Part shown: one piece after another, positions 30,701-40,142 of the stretch
How the letters are laid out: each line of letters starts with the position of its first letter
Position numbering within the stretch: position 1 is the first letter of the stretch
Source of the DNA: Cryobacterium gelidum
Lineage (GTDB): Bacteria; Actinomycetota; Actinomycetes; Actinomycetales; Microbacteriaceae
Direction: 5' to 3'
Assembly: GCF_004403985.1 (NCBI RefSeq)
Contig: NZ_SOHL01000003.1
Span: 11,212 to 75,211, forward strand
DNA: 64,000 nucleotides
Notes under the pieces: generated by a model
The model's database searches: none
What the model saw: only the letters and a program-made list of their open reading frames with translations
Told to the model about the DNA's origin: nothing
Program-made: the position numbers and the translations under genes

Positions 30701-31145
30701 TGGTGTACTCGAGCACCGACTCGCGAGCGACAGCGTTGAACGCGGCCAGGCCCATCTCTTCGATCTGGCTCTTGTCGGTGATGCCGAGCTTGCGTTCGGC
30801 CTCGAGCTCGGCGGGCAGGCCGTGGGTGTCCCAGCCGAAACGGCGGTGCACCTGCTTGCCGCGCATGGTCTGAAACCGCGGGAACAGGTCTTTGGCGTAG
30901 CCAGTGAGTAGATGGCCGTAGTGGGGCAGGCCGTTGGCGAAGGGTGGTCCGTCGTAGAAGGTCCATTCCTCGGCGCCGTCACGCTGGTCGATCGACGCCT
31001 GGAACGTGTCGTCACTCTTCCAGAAGGCGAGCACGTCGGCTTCCAGCGCGGGAAAGTTCGGCGACGGAACGATGTTCGCGCCGGGCGTTGGCTCGCCGTT
31101 CAGAGGGGTGGTGCCACTCGGGGCGTTGCGGTTCTTGGGGTACAA
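27693..31145 (-). CDS. ileS: Isoleucyl-tRNA synthetase
   Basis: A 1150-residue class I synthetase of the longer type-2 form. It has the HIGH-equivalent [15 protein letters not shown], an editing domain, the KMSKS loop ([14 protein letters not shown]), the zinc-associated C-terminal part and an anticodon-binding domain. The start is TTG at 31145, the only codon with an AGGAGA site at the right spacing; longer in-frame extension lies inside the T-box. Expression is governed by the T-box element at 31150-31375. It is coupled to folC, DUF4233 and ndk downstream. Confidence 0.95.
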   Translation of the reverse strand: MYPKNRNAPSGTTPLNGEPTPGANIVPSPNFPALEADVLAFWKSDDTFQASIDQRDGAEEWTFYDGPPFANGLPHYGHLLTGYAKDLFPRFQTMRGKQVHRRFGWDTHGLPAELEAERKLGITDKSQIEEMGLAAFNAVARESVLEYTKDWEEYVTRQARWVDFDNDYKTLDITFMESVIWAFKKLHTKGLAYEGYRVLPYCWRDQTPLSNHELRMDDDVYKMRQDQTVTVTFPLIGAKAEALGLTAVRALAWTTTPWTLPTNFALAVGPAIVYAVVPAGPNGTPDAEVLREGTDSSATALQGSVEVLGAEYLIAIDLVGNYAKDLGYENAAEASAAVSRTVLGSELDGVSYDRLFDYYADASIWGTQNAWRILVADYVTTSDGTGIVHQAPAYGEEDQKIGEAAGIPVILSLDDGGKFLSDIPEVAGQLWSDANKPLTALLKANGRLLRQASYEHSYPHCWRCRNPLIYKAVSSWFVRVTDFRPRMVELNQEVNWVPENVKDGQFGKWIGNARDWSISRNRYWGSPIPVWKSDNPDYPRTDVYGSLDELEADFGVRPTDLHRPYIDELTRPNPDDPTGQSMMRRIDDVLDVWFDSGSMPFAQVHYPFENREWFEAHNPADFIVEYIGQTRGWFYLLHVLSTALFDRPAFKNVVSHGIVLGNDGQKMSKSLRNYPDVNEVFDRDGADAMRWFLMSSPVLRGGNLVVTEEGIREGARQLMLPLWSTWYFFSLYANASGADAGRSAGYDATWRTDSTDVLDRYLLARTRDLIVGVTNDLEALDSTVAAARLRDFADVLTNWYVRRSRDRFWGGAPEGATAHQAFDTLYTVLETVCRVAAPLLPLVTERIWQGLTGGRSVHLEDWPDVTLFPADDVLVTAMDQVRLISSTVLSLRKQAGLRVRLPLTNLTVVTDNTEALTPFVGILRDELNVKTVTLIELEDDSAAAYGVTSKLVVNARAAGPRLGKQVQQVIKAARAGDWSEIDGVVTAGGIALEPSEFELTLEANSETGDGEAALALLPGGGFALLATSTTPELEAEGFARDLIRAVQDTRKSAGFSVSDRIRLDLVFESEADADSFDRALGVNVAAETLATSFSTHRPSTGKIAAQLPSEWLEARVGAPVEHYVRFEADHYVNLGAVIVAVARVNGAILV

Positions 31146-31149
31146 ATTA

Positions 31150-31375
31150 CTTCTCCTACCGGGACGGGTCACAGGGGCCCTGCTCCACGAGGACGAACGA
31201 TTCTGTAGAAATCGCCGCGGTACCACCTCGCTTGCCGCCCACAACTGCCGGGTGACCGCTTGTTCACAGGCTGTAACGGGCCCGACTCGTTCGGTTCTAC
31301 TGAGATGTTCCCCCGGGGGTGAGCATCCGTTCTTCCGAAGACTTCCCGGTGATAGCCGGGTCATTGTCATTCGCG
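31150..31375 (-). promoter_or_regulatory. Translational T-box riboswitch for ileS
   Basis: The T-box consensus GGTGGTACCGCG is exact at 31216-31227 (minus strand). Upstream, an ultrashort stem I (CCCGG/CCGGG) closes a loop holding ATC, the isoleucine specifier codon, at 31351-31353. There is no terminator after the T-box. Instead TCCTC (about 31189-31193) can pair either with the T-box side (CGAGG) or with the AGGA of the ileS Shine-Dalgarno (31154-31157), so uncharged tRNA-Ile would free the ribosome-binding site. This is the design known for actinobacterial ileS leaders. A TAGAGT -10 candidate lies at 31380-31385. Confidence 0.9.
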
Positions 31376-31489
31376 TTTGACTCTACCGGAACGCAGGCGG
31401 CGTTAGTGTTAAAGGCCGGTTCATTCGCACGAGGAGCCGGTTCAACGTGGTATCAACTCGGCAGCGAATGCCGGGGAAAGAGTTTGTGA

Positions 31490-33193
31490 ATGCCTGCTCG
31501 GCCCGCCTTCCTTAGCCCCGCCCCAACTGGCACGCCGGCGCGAACCGTTACCCGGCGCACGACTCGCGCGCTCGGTCCCCTCGCCGGCCTGATCATCCTC
31601 GGGCTGCTCGTAGCCGGCTGCACCTCGGGCGGCTCGAACAAATCGGTCGGGGAACCCAAAAGTGGCGGCACGCTCACCTACGCCTCGGGCGACGCCGAAC
31701 CGAGTTGCCTCGACCCGCACGTCGGCGGAAACTTTCCCCAGGCACTGGTCAGTGCCCAGTACCTGGAATCGCTCGTGTCCCGCGACGCCGACGGCCAAAT
31801 CATCCCCTGGCTGGCCGCATCCTGGACTGCGAGCGACGACGGCCTGACCTGGGAATTCACCCTGCGCGACGACGTGACCTTCACCGACGGCACGGTTTTC
31901 GATGCGAGCGCTGTGCAGGCCAACATCGCTCATGTGCAAGACCCTACAACACTGTCATCGACCGGATATCTCGCCCTCGGCAAGGTCATCGGCACCGAAG
32001 CGGTCTCCCCCACCGTTGTGCGCTTCACCCTCAGCGAACCCGACAGCGCCCTGCTGGAATCGCTGTCCCAGCCGTGGCTCGCCATCGAATCACCTGCAGC
32101 GCTCGAACGCAGCCAGGACGACAACTGTGCCGACCCGGTTGGTACCGGCCCCTTCATCGTGAAGAGCTGGGTGAAGCAGAACGCCATCACACTGGTGCGC
32201 AACGATGACTATGTTTCCCCGCCAGAGGATGCCGGCCATTCCGGACCTGCCTACCTCGACACGGTTATCTGGCGGTTCATCCCCGACTCCGCCTCGCGGT
32301 ACGCGGCCTTGCAGTCTGGCGAGGTCGACGTGATCGACAACGCCCAGCCCGACACGATCGTGCAGGCCGAGCAGAGCGATTCCATCGAGCATCTCGATTC
32401 ACCGCGGCCCGGCTCTTCCAACCGCATCGAATTGAACTCGGGCCAGGCCCCCTTCAACGATGTGCGCGTTCGTGAGGCGTTCATCCGGTCGATCAATGCC
32501 GACGACTCCGTGTCGAGCCTGTTCCAGGGCACGGCGACCCGGTCGTACTCGGCACTGTCGAGCGTTGAGGCCACCGCGGTGTCGAACGCCGCCCTGTTCG
32601 ATTACGACCCCGCCGCCGCCGAGAAACTCCTCGACGCCGCCGGCTGGACCGAAACGGATGCCGACGGGTACCGCGTGAAAGATGGCGTGCGGCTGTCGGT
32701 GGAATTTCCGGTGAGCACCAACCAGTCCATTCCGGCCGAGCAGAGCGTGTTCGAGCAGATTCAGGCCACGGCGAAGGCCACCGGTTTCGAGGTCAACCTG
32801 AGCCCGATGGACCTTTCCAGCTGGTACGCCGCCCTCGGCAGCAACGACTACGACGCTGTGAGCGCGCCGTACACCAAGGTCGGTCCCGATGTGCTGCGCA
32901 TTCTGTACCACTCCGACAGCATCGTGCCAGCACCGAGCGGCTACTTCGCAAATCACGCCCAGGTCAACGACCCCGCAATCGATGAACTGCTCACTACGGC
33001 GGCGCAGACCGCGGACACCGCCCAGCGCACCTCGCTCTATGCCGACGCCCAAAACCGCATTCTGGAGGGCTTCTACATCCTGCCGCTGTACGACCAACAG
33101 AATCATTTTCTGCTGCGCAGTGACGTGGTGGGCCTGCGCACCCTGCCGACTGTTTCCGTGCCCACGCTCTACGACGCGTGGCTGAACCGGTAG
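31490..33193 (+). CDS. ABC transporter substrate-binding lipoprotein (peptide/opine type)
   Basis: A 567-residue SBP_bac_5 protein. After a basic N-terminus it has a hydrophobic segment and a lipobox LLVAGC (Cys about 44), so it is lipid-anchored outside the membrane. The mature part begins GGTLTYASGDAEPSCLDPHV, with LAASWTASDDGLTWEFTLRDDVTFTDG typical of DppA/OppA. Only a weak ribosome-binding region is seen before the ATG. It is the first of four genes of an importer, overlapping the first permease by 16 bp. The ligand is unknown; oligopeptides or nickel chelates are the usual choices. Confidence 0.92.
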   Translation: MPARPAFLSPAPTGTPARTVTRRTTRALGPLAGLIILGLLVAGCTSGGSNKSVGEPKSGGTLTYASGDAEPSCLDPHVGGNFPQALVSAQYLESLVSRDADGQIIPWLAASWTASDDGLTWEFTLRDDVTFTDGTVFDASAVQANIAHVQDPTTLSSTGYLALGKVIGTEAVSPTVVRFTLSEPDSALLESLSQPWLAIESPAALERSQDDNCADPVGTGPFIVKSWVKQNAITLVRNDDYVSPPEDAGHSGPAYLDTVIWRFIPDSASRYAALQSGEVDVIDNAQPDTIVQAEQSDSIEHLDSPRPGSSNRIELNSGQAPFNDVRVREAFIRSINADDSVSSLFQGTATRSYSALSSVEATAVSNAALFDYDPAAAEKLLDAAGWTETDADGYRVKDGVRLSVEFPVSTNQSIPAEQSVFEQIQATAKATGFEVNLSPMDLSSWYAALGSNDYDAVSAPYTKVGPDVLRILYHSDSIVPAPSGYFANHAQVNDPAIDELLTTAAQTADTAQRTSLYADAQNRILEGFYILPLYDQQNHFLLRSDVVGLRTLPTVSVPTLYDAWLNR

Positions 33194-34155
33194 GGCGTCG
33201 CCGGGCCACGCTCCGGACATTCGTGCGGGTGCTCGGCCGTGTGGCAGCCCGGTTGGCCGGCGCGGTCTTCGTGCTGTGGATGGTGGCTACCATCACCTTC
33301 CTCGCCGTGCGCCTCATTCCGGGTGACCCGGCGCAGGCGGTGCTCGGTGGCCCCGGATCGCAGGCTTCGCCCGAAGCCCTCGCGATAGTGAGCGCCGAGT
33401 ACGGTTTCGACCAGCCGGTGATCGTGCAGTATTTCACCCAGCTCGGCCGCCTCGCGACCGGCGATCTCGGGCGGTCGTACGCCCTCAACATGGACGTCGG
33501 ACCACTCGTGCTGAGCCAGCTCGGCGGGACCCTGCTGCTGGCCGTTCTTGCCCTCACCCTGGCCTGGCTGCTCGCTCTGGCTCTCGCCACCTGGTCGACC
33601 CGCGGCGGCACGATCGCCGCCCGGGTGGGGTCGAGCCTCGAAATCGTCGCGGCCGCGCTGCCGCATTTCTGGCTCGCGACCTCGTTGATCGTCGTGTTCA
33701 GCATCGGGCTCGGTGTGCTTCCGCCGATCAGTACCGGCGGCGTCGCCGGGATCGTACTGCCGGTGCTCACGCTGGCGATTCCCCTGGCCGGCTTTCTCGG
33801 CCAGATCATGCGTGAATCGCTGCTCGTCGCCTTGGAGAGTCCCTTCGTGCTCTCGGCCAGCGCCCGGGGCGAGAGCGAGCTGGGGGTGCTCTGGATCCAC
33901 GCGTTGCGCCACGCCGCCCTCCCCGCGATCAGTCTCTCCGGGTGGGCGTTCGGCTCGCTGATCAGCGGCGCGGTCGTCGTTGAAACCATCTTTGCCCGCC
34001 CGGGACTTGGCCGCACCCTGCTCAACGCGGTCACCCTGCGCGATGTTCCGGTAGTGATCGGCGTCGTCATGACCGTCGCCGTCGTCTACATTCTGATGAC
34101 TCTGTTGACGGATGCCGCCAGCCACCTGGTCGATCCCCGATTGCGTTTGACATGA
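33178..34155 (+). CDS. ABC transporter permease (DppB-like)
   Basis: A 325-residue permease with about six membrane helices. It has FLAVRLIPGDPAQAVLGG at the start (typical of DppB/OppB) and the cytoplasmic EAA-like loop ESPFVLSASARGESELGVLWIHALRHAALP. The GTG start lies inside the substrate-binding protein gene by 16 bp, and the stop overlaps the next gene by 4 bp. Confidence 0.93.
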   Translation: MAEPVGRRRATLRTFVRVLGRVAARLAGAVFVLWMVATITFLAVRLIPGDPAQAVLGGPGSQASPEALAIVSAEYGFDQPVIVQYFTQLGRLATGDLGRSYALNMDVGPLVLSQLGGTLLLAVLALTLAWLLALALATWSTRGGTIAARVGSSLEIVAAALPHFWLATSLIVVFSIGLGVLPPISTGGVAGIVLPVLTLAIPLAGFLGQIMRESLLVALESPFVLSASARGESELGVLWIHALRHAALPAISLSGWAFGSLISGAVVVETIFARPGLGRTLLNAVTLRDVPVVIGVVMTVAVVYILMTLLTDAASHLVDPRLRLT

Positions 34156-35012
34156 GCGACCTCGAAGTGCAAGCCGGCCTCGCGGCCCAATCCCGCCAAT
34201 CCGGCCCGTCGCGGCGTCTCGGCGCGGCCGAGGCAGCGGCCGGCGTTCTCGCCCTGCTCCTGTTAGTGTCGGCGAGCGTACCGCACTTTCTGGCCCCGGG
34301 TGACCCCCTCGCCATCGACCCGCTGTCAGCGTTTCAACCGCCGAACCTCGCCCACGGCTTCGGCACCGACGAATCGGGACGGGACATTTACACCCGGGTG
34401 GTGCATGGCACGCAGTACTCCCTGGTGATCGGTGCTGCCGCCACCGCGGTCGGCCTGTCCCTGGGCATTGTGCTCGGCACGCTGGCCGGAATGCTGGGCC
34501 GCGTCGTCGACTTCACCATGAACCGGTTTCTCGAGGTGCTGTTCGCATTTCCCGGGCTGTTGCTGGCGCTGCTCTTCATCGTTATTTTCGGCCCCGGCGT
34601 GGCAACGGCGACGATCGCCGTCGGACTGTCGACCGCCCCCGGGTACGCCCGCATTATTCGCGCCCAGCTGATCACCGTGCGGTCGGCAGCGTTTGTCGAG
34701 GCAGCGACCGTGCTCGGGCGCACCCGGTGGCAGATTCTGTTGCGTCACATTCTGCCCAACACCCTCGCGCCCCTGTTCGTGCTCGCTACCCTCGGCGTCG
34801 GCCAAGCCATCGTCTGGGCCGCAACGCTCAGCTACCTCGGGCTCGGCGCCGAGCCGCCGACCGCGGAGTGGGGCGCCATGCTCTCGGCCGGGCGCACGTA
34901 CATCACCTCGGCCTGGTGGATGAGCTTCTTTCCGGGCTTGTTCATCGTGCTGACCGCCGTGACCGCCACGGTGCTCGGCCGCAGCATCGATCGTCGAATG
35001 AGGCACGCATGA
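34152..35012 (+). CDS. ABC transporter permease (DppC-like)
   Basis: A 286-residue permease. It has the extracellular-side FGTDESGRDIYTRVVHGTQYSL and the EAA-type loop VEAATVLGRTRWQILLRHILPNTLAP. The partner of the DppB-like permease, coupled by a 4-bp overlap to it and to the ATPase gene. Confidence 0.93.
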   Translation: MSDLEVQAGLAAQSRQSGPSRRLGAAEAAAGVLALLLLVSASVPHFLAPGDPLAIDPLSAFQPPNLAHGFGTDESGRDIYTRVVHGTQYSLVIGAAATAVGLSLGIVLGTLAGMLGRVVDFTMNRFLEVLFAFPGLLLALLFIVIFGPGVATATIAVGLSTAPGYARIIRAQLITVRSAAFVEAATVLGRTRWQILLRHILPNTLAPLFVLATLGVGQAIVWAATLSYLGLGAEPPTAEWGAMLSAGRTYITSAWWMSFFPGLFIVLTAVTATVLGRSIDRRMRHA

Positions 35013-36658
35013 GTGAAGCACCGGCAGCGCTGACCGTGCGCAATCTACGGGTGGGGTTCGGCACGGCCGAGCCTCTGGTTCGCGGCGTGTCCTTCGACAT
35101 CGCTCCGGGCGAGTGCCTGGCCATCGTGGGTGAATCCGGCTCGGGTAAGAGCGTGACCGCCCGCAGCGTACTCGGGCTCGCCGGGGCGCATGCCCGGGTC
35201 ACCGCCGACCGTCTCGAGCTCGGCGGGCAGAGCGTGCTCGGCCTGAACGACCGCGCCTGGCGTGCACGGCGCGGCCGAGACGTGGGATTGGTCTTGCAGG
35301 ACGCCCTGGTCTCGCTCGATCCGCTGAGACCGATCGGCCGGGAGATTGCCGACTCGCTGCGCCTGCACACCACGCTCGGTGCCACAGCGCGTGCACGTCG
35401 CGTGCTCGAGCTGCTCGACGCCGTCGGGCTGCCGGACCCCGAGTTGCAGGTGCGCAAGCTCTCCGGGCAGCTCTCGGGCGGCGAACGCCAGCGGGCGCTC
35501 ATTGCCGCAGCGATTGCGCTGAACCCGCCCCTGCTCATCGCCGACGAACCGACGACGGCGCTCGACGTGACCGTGCAGGCGCAGATTCTGGCGCTGCTCG
35601 AGCGCATCACCCTGGGCGGCACCGCCGTACTGCTGATCAGTCACGACCTCGCCGTCGTGAGTCGCATCGCGCACCGGGTCGCGGTGATGCACGACGGCCG
35701 GCTCGTGGAAACCGGCCGCACCGCGCAGGTTTTGGGGTCGCCCCGACAGGAGCAGACCCGGCGAATGGTTGCGGCTATCCCCGCCGACAAGCCGCGCGGC
35801 ACCCGGCTCAGCCCAGCCGAGCGGCGCGACACACCCAGCATTCCCGGCACCTCGGCCGTTACCCCCACAGGGATTCCTCATGACCGCACCGTCGTTCTCG
35901 AAGCGATCGAGCTGGCGAAGAGTTTTCGACGCCCGGACGGCAGCCGACAGCTCGCCGTCGACAATGTCTCGTTCGCGCTGAACCGCGGCAGCACACTCGG
36001 AATCGTCGGCGAGTCCGGCTCCGGCAAAACCACGACCGCGCGCCTCCTGCTCGCTTTGCTGGCGCCCGAACACGGCGAGGTACGGGTGTTCGGCCAGCCG
36101 TGGAGCGCGGCCAGCGAAAAGACCCGGCGCGGGCTGCGGGCATCCGTGGGGGCTGTCTATCAGGATGCCCTGGGCTCGTTCGATCCGCGGTGGAGCGTCG
36201 CCGCGGTCCTCACCGATGCCCTCGGCGTGCGGCATGGGCAGCGCGCGCCGCAGACGACGGCGCGGCTGCGCTCCCTGCTCGACGAGGTCGGTCTCGCCGC
36301 CACCGTGCTGCCCCGACGACCGCTTGAGCTCTCCGGCGGACAGCGGCAGCGGGTCGGCATTGCCCGGGCGTTGGCCGGCCGGCCCGAGATTCTCATTTGC
36401 GACGAACCCGTCTCATCTCTCGACGTGAGCGTGCAGGCCCAGGTGCTCGATCTGCTGGACGACGTGCAGCGGGAGCGTGCCCTGAGCCTGGTCTTCATCT
36501 CGCACGACCTCGGTGTCGTGCAGCACGTCAGTGATCACATCGCGGTCATGCGGGCGGGGCGCATCGTGGAGATCGGACCGGCGGCACGAGTCTTCGCCGC
36601 GCCGCAGCATCAGTATTCTGCGCAGTTGCTCGCCGCCGTACCCCGACTATCGACCTGA
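35009..36658 (+). CDS. Fused double ABC ATPase (DppD-DppF type)
   Basis: A 549-residue protein with two complete nucleotide-binding domains in one chain. Half one: Walker A GESGSGKS, signature LSGGERQ, Walker B LLIADEPTT. Half two, from about residue 300: GESGSGKT, LSGGQRQR and ILICDEPVS. In enteric Dpp/Opp the two ATPases are separate genes; fusion is common in actinobacteria and alphaproteobacteria. The ATG at 35009 overlaps the permease stop. It completes the importer of the four-gene set. Confidence 0.94.
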   Translation: MSEAPAALTVRNLRVGFGTAEPLVRGVSFDIAPGECLAIVGESGSGKSVTARSVLGLAGAHARVTADRLELGGQSVLGLNDRAWRARRGRDVGLVLQDALVSLDPLRPIGREIADSLRLHTTLGATARARRVLELLDAVGLPDPELQVRKLSGQLSGGERQRALIAAAIALNPPLLIADEPTTALDVTVQAQILALLERITLGGTAVLLISHDLAVVSRIAHRVAVMHDGRLVETGRTAQVLGSPRQEQTRRMVAAIPADKPRGTRLSPAERRDTPSIPGTSAVTPTGIPHDRTVVLEAIELAKSFRRPDGSRQLAVDNVSFALNRGSTLGIVGESGSGKTTTARLLLALLAPEHGEVRVFGQPWSAASEKTRRGLRASVGAVYQDALGSFDPRWSVAAVLTDALGVRHGQRAPQTTARLRSLLDEVGLAATVLPRRPLELSGGQRQRVGIARALAGRPEILICDEPVSSLDVSVQAQVLDLLDDVQRERALSLVFISHDLGVVQHVSDHIAVMRAGRIVEIGPAARVFAAPQHQYSAQLLAAVPRLST

Positions 36659-36705
36659 CCGGGGCTCTTCCACAGCTGTTGAGAAGCCCGCGTTCGGGGA
36701 AAAAG

Positions 36706-36722
36706 ACCCGATCGGGTAGATT
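36706..36722 (+). promoter_or_regulatory. valS promoter region with a 12-bp palindrome
   Basis: ACCCGATCGGGT (36706-36717) is a perfect palindrome whose last base begins TAGATT (36717-36722), a possible -10 box. Transcription would start near 36729 and leave a leader of about 56 bases before the valS ATG. Confidence 0.45.
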
Positions 36723-36784
36723 AGATGGGCACGCTCAGGCACCTCACCATCGACACGGTGCTGCATATACCGAACCGGAGAGTT

Positions 36785-39379
36785 ATGACCCACGCCGACC
36801 GCGTCCCCGAAAAGCCCGCCCTCGAAGGGCTCGAAGCTAAATGGGAGAACCGCTGGGAGACCGACGGCACCTACCGTTTCGCTCGTGAGAACGCCACCCG
36901 CGAGACGATCTACTCGATCGACACCCCTCCGCCGACCGCGTCGGGCTCGCTGCACATCGGCCACGTGTTCTCGTACACTCACACCGACGTCGTCGCCCGT
37001 TTTCAGCGCATGCGCGGCAAGAACGTGTTCTACCCGATGGGCTGGGACGACAACGGGCTGCCCACCGAGCGTCGCGTGCAGAACTACTACGGTGTGCGCT
37101 GCGACCCCTCGCTTCGCTACACCGAGAACTTTGTTCCACCGTTCGAGGGAGGCGACGGCAAGAGCGTCAAGGCCGCCGACCAGCTTCCGATCAGCCGTCG
37201 CAACTTCATCGAACTGTGTGAAACCCTCACCAAAGAAGATGAGAAGCAGTTCGAAGCGCTCTGGCGCACCCTCGGCCTGAGCGTCGACTGGACCCAGACC
37301 TACCGCACCATCGGCCACGAGGCGCTATTCACCTCGCAGCTCGCCTTTCTCGGCAACGTCGCACGCGGCGAGGCCTACCAGGCCATGGCCCCCACCCTGT
37401 GGGACGTCACTTTTCGCACCGCGGTAGCGCAGGCTGAGCTCGAAGACAAAGAGATGCCCGCCGCGTACCACCGGGTGTCATTCGCCAAGCCCGACGGCGG
37501 CACGATCGAGATCGAGACGACCCGCCCCGAGTTGCTGCCGGCCTGTGTGGCGCTCGTCGCGCATCCCGATGACGAACGGTACCAGCACCTGTTCGGCACC
37601 ACCGTGACCACCCCGGTGTTCGGTGTCGACGTTCCCGTGCTCGCCCACCACCTCGCCCAGAAAGACAAGGGTTCAGGGATTGCCATGATCTGCACCTTCG
37701 GCGATGTGACCGACGTGGTTTGGTGGCGCGAACTCGACCTGCCCAACCGCGCCATCATGGGGTTCGACGGCCGCATCATCGCCGAGGTTCCCGAGGCGAT
37801 CACCTCCGAAACCGGCCGCGCCGCCTACACTGAACTCGCCGGCAAGACCGTCTTCTCCGCCAAGCAGGCGGTCGTTGAGCTCCTCCGAGCTAGTGGCGAC
37901 CTGATCGGCGATCCCAAGCCGATCGTGCACGCGGTCAAGTTCTTCGAAAAGGGCGACAAGCCGCTCGAAATCGTCTCCACCCGGCAGTGGTACATCCGCA
38001 ACGGTGCCCGCGACGAAAAACTGCGTGCCCGACTGCTTGAACACGGCACCGAGTTGGCCTGGCACCCCGAATTTATGAAGGTGCGCTACGAGAACTGGGT
38101 CAATGGTCTCACCGGCGACTGGCTCGTCTCCCGCCAGCGTTTCTTCGGCGTGCCGCTGCCGGTCTGGTACCCGCTCGACGCCGACACCAATCCCGTCTTC
38201 GACCAGCCGATCGTCGCCACCCGCGACCTGTTACCGGTCGACCCCTCATCGGATGTGGCACCCGGCTACACCGAAGACCAGCGCGGCCTGGCCGGCGGCT
38301 TCATCGGCGAAGTCGACGTCATGGACACCTGGGCCACCTCCTCGCTCACCCCGCAGCTGGCCGGTGGCTGGGAGCGCGACCCGGAGCTGTTCAACCTGGT
38401 CTTCCCCTACTCACTGCGCCCCCAGGGTCAGGACATCATTCGCACCTGGTTGTTCTCGACCCTGCTGCGCGCGGAACAGCAGCACGGCACGTCACCGTGG
38501 CAGCACGCTGCACTCAGTGGCTTCATCGTCGATCCCGACCGTAAGAAGATGTCAAAGTCGAAGGGCAACGTGGTCACCCCGGCCGACATGCTCGAGCTGC
38601 ACGGCTCCGACGCGGTGCGCTACTGGGCGGCATCCTCTCGCCTCGGCACCGATGCCGCCTTCGACCCGAAGAACCCGACGCAGATCAAGATCGGCCGGCG
38701 CCTGGCCATCAAGATCCTCAACGCCAGCAAGTTCGTCTCCATGTCGCAGGGCAGCCGTACAGCCCGGATCACCGAACCGGTCGATCAGAGCATGCTGGCC
38801 GGCCTCACCGCGGTTGTCGCCCAGGCTACGACCGCGTTCGAGAACTACGATCACGCGCGCGCGCTGGAGACCACGGAGAGTTTCTTCTGGACCTTCTGTG
38901 ACGACTACCTCGAGCTGGTCAAGGAACGCGCCTACGGCGAGCCCGGCCCGGAACAGGCGTCGGCCGTTGCCGCTCTGCGCACCGCGCTGGCCACCCTGCT
39001 GCGCCTGTTCGCACCCTTCGTTCCGTTCGCCACCGAAGAGGCGTGGTCCTGGTCGAACGACGGCTCGGTCCACACCGCGCCGTGGCCGGTCGCGGCCGAC
39101 CTGCTCGGCAGCGACGACATCGCCACCGGCAATATCGCCCTGCTCGATCTGGCCAGCCGCGCACTGACCGGTATCCGTCGTGCCAAAACGGATGCGAAGG
39201 CGTCGCAAAAATCTGAGGTGGACTCCGCTGTGATCTGCGGTGCACCCGCCGAGATCGCACTCCTTACCCTGGCCGCCGCCGATCTCAAAGCAGTCGGTCG
39301 CATTCAGGAACTGACTTTTGTCGAGGGCAGCGAACTCGCTGTTACCGATATCGTGTTTGCCACCGTGTTGGAAAGCTAG
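36785..39379 (+). CDS. valS: Valyl-tRNA synthetase
   Basis: An 864-residue class I synthetase. It has the SGSLHIGHVFSYTHTD HIGH motif, the YPMGWDDNGLPTERRVQNYYG region, the editing domain (IEIETTRPELLPACVALVAH), and KKMSKSKGNVVTPADMLELHG (KMSKS). The start at 36785 is preferred (GGAG upstream and the conserved KPALEGLEAKWENRW just after); an ATG at 36725 exists in frame but adds non-conserved residues. It is followed 8 bp later by a GNAT gene. Confidence 0.96.
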   Translation: MTHADRVPEKPALEGLEAKWENRWETDGTYRFARENATRETIYSIDTPPPTASGSLHIGHVFSYTHTDVVARFQRMRGKNVFYPMGWDDNGLPTERRVQNYYGVRCDPSLRYTENFVPPFEGGDGKSVKAADQLPISRRNFIELCETLTKEDEKQFEALWRTLGLSVDWTQTYRTIGHEALFTSQLAFLGNVARGEAYQAMAPTLWDVTFRTAVAQAELEDKEMPAAYHRVSFAKPDGGTIEIETTRPELLPACVALVAHPDDERYQHLFGTTVTTPVFGVDVPVLAHHLAQKDKGSGIAMICTFGDVTDVVWWRELDLPNRAIMGFDGRIIAEVPEAITSETGRAAYTELAGKTVFSAKQAVVELLRASGDLIGDPKPIVHAVKFFEKGDKPLEIVSTRQWYIRNGARDEKLRARLLEHGTELAWHPEFMKVRYENWVNGLTGDWLVSRQRFFGVPLPVWYPLDADTNPVFDQPIVATRDLLPVDPSSDVAPGYTEDQRGLAGGFIGEVDVMDTWATSSLTPQLAGGWERDPELFNLVFPYSLRPQGQDIIRTWLFSTLLRAEQQHGTSPWQHAALSGFIVDPDRKKMSKSKGNVVTPADMLELHGSDAVRYWAASSRLGTDAAFDPKNPTQIKIGRRLAIKILNASKFVSMSQGSRTARITEPVDQSMLAGLTAVVAQATTAFENYDHARALETTESFFWTFCDDYLELVKERAYGEPGPEQASAVAALRTALATLLRLFAPFVPFATEEAWSWSNDGSVHTAPWPVAADLLGSDDIATGNIALLDLASRALTGIRRAKTDAKASQKSEVDSAVICGAPAEIALLTLAAADLKAVGRIQELTFVEGSELAVTDIVFATVLES

Positions 39380-39387
39380 GAGACCAG

Positions 39388-39834
39388 ATGTCAGTAACTG
39401 TGCGCCCGCTGGGCGATAAGGACTTTTTCGCTTGGTTGGGCCTGTTCGAGGGCTACAGTACGTTCTACGAAAGCGAGTTGACCGATCAGAAAGCCCTGCA
39501 GGTGTGGAGCTGGATCATCGACACGAACAACGCCCTCTCCGGTGCCGTTGCGGTCAACGACGACGGTGACTTCGTCGGCTTCGCGCATTACCGTACCGTG
39601 CCGCGCACGCTCAGCGGCGACCTCGCCCTGTTCCTCGACGATCTCTACGTTGCCGAGGACTCTCGCGGTCAGGGTATCGGCACCCTGTTGATGGAATTCA
39701 GCAAGGCCTACGCGCGTCAGCACCAGCTATCCCAGATTCAGTTGTTGACCGGCGCTGACAACGCGACCGCACAGGTGCTCTACGACCAGCTCGGTACCCG
39801 GACCGACTGGGTCACCTACGAAATCGACGTCTAG
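39388..39834 (+). CDS. GNAT family N-acetyltransferase
   Basis: A 148-residue acetyltransferase. The acetyl-CoA loop is LFLDDLYVAEDSRGQGIGTLLMEFSKAYA. The substrate cannot be told. It has a GGAGA ribosome-binding site, 8 bp downstream of valS, and is in the same transcript. Confidence 0.9.
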   Translation: MSVTVRPLGDKDFFAWLGLFEGYSTFYESELTDQKALQVWSWIIDTNNALSGAVAVNDDGDFVGFAHYRTVPRTLSGDLALFLDDLYVAEDSRGQGIGTLLMEFSKAYARQHQLSQIQLLTGADNATAQVLYDQLGTRTDWVTYEIDV

Positions 39835-39837
39835 ACC

Positions 39838-40107
39838 ATGCAGTTGGGCACCCGATGGCCCCTCGGCAGCACTCTGCCGACTGGGCTGCCACACGTGGTC
39901 GAAATCGCCGTGCGGGCCGTCGAAGAGGATCTGACGGCCCTGGCCGTTGATACCAGCACCTGGCGGTGGACGCTGACGTGGCTCGAGGCCAAGCCGGTGA
40001 TCGAGCTCGACGATGGCACCGTCATCCGCTTCAACCCGGTGGATGACAGCGCGACCATCACGCAGCCATCGACCGCCGTCGATGACGACGATGAGGAATG
40101 GATCTAA
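39838..40107 (+). CDS. Small hypothetical protein
   Basis: An 89-residue acidic protein. It reads QLGTRWPLGSTLPTGLPHVV, EIAVRAVEEDLTALAV, WRWTLTWLEAKPVIELDDGT and ends in a run of Asp/Glu. It resembles a small beta-rich, RNA- or protein-contacting fold, but I recognise no family. It starts 4 bp after the GNAT stop and may be translationally coupled. The Trp-rich middle and fixed length argue that it is real. Confidence 0.6.
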   Translation: MQLGTRWPLGSTLPTGLPHVVEIAVRAVEEDLTALAVDTSTWRWTLTWLEAKPVIELDDGTVIRFNPVDDSATITQPSTAVDDDDEEWI

Positions 40108-40142
40108 GCCACGCGGTGGTGGTCGGGGTCTCTGTCTTTCGG

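Noticed and set aside
29178-30911. Long plus-strand frame antisense to ileS
   Set aside because: Shadow of the ileS coding sequence, without start signals.
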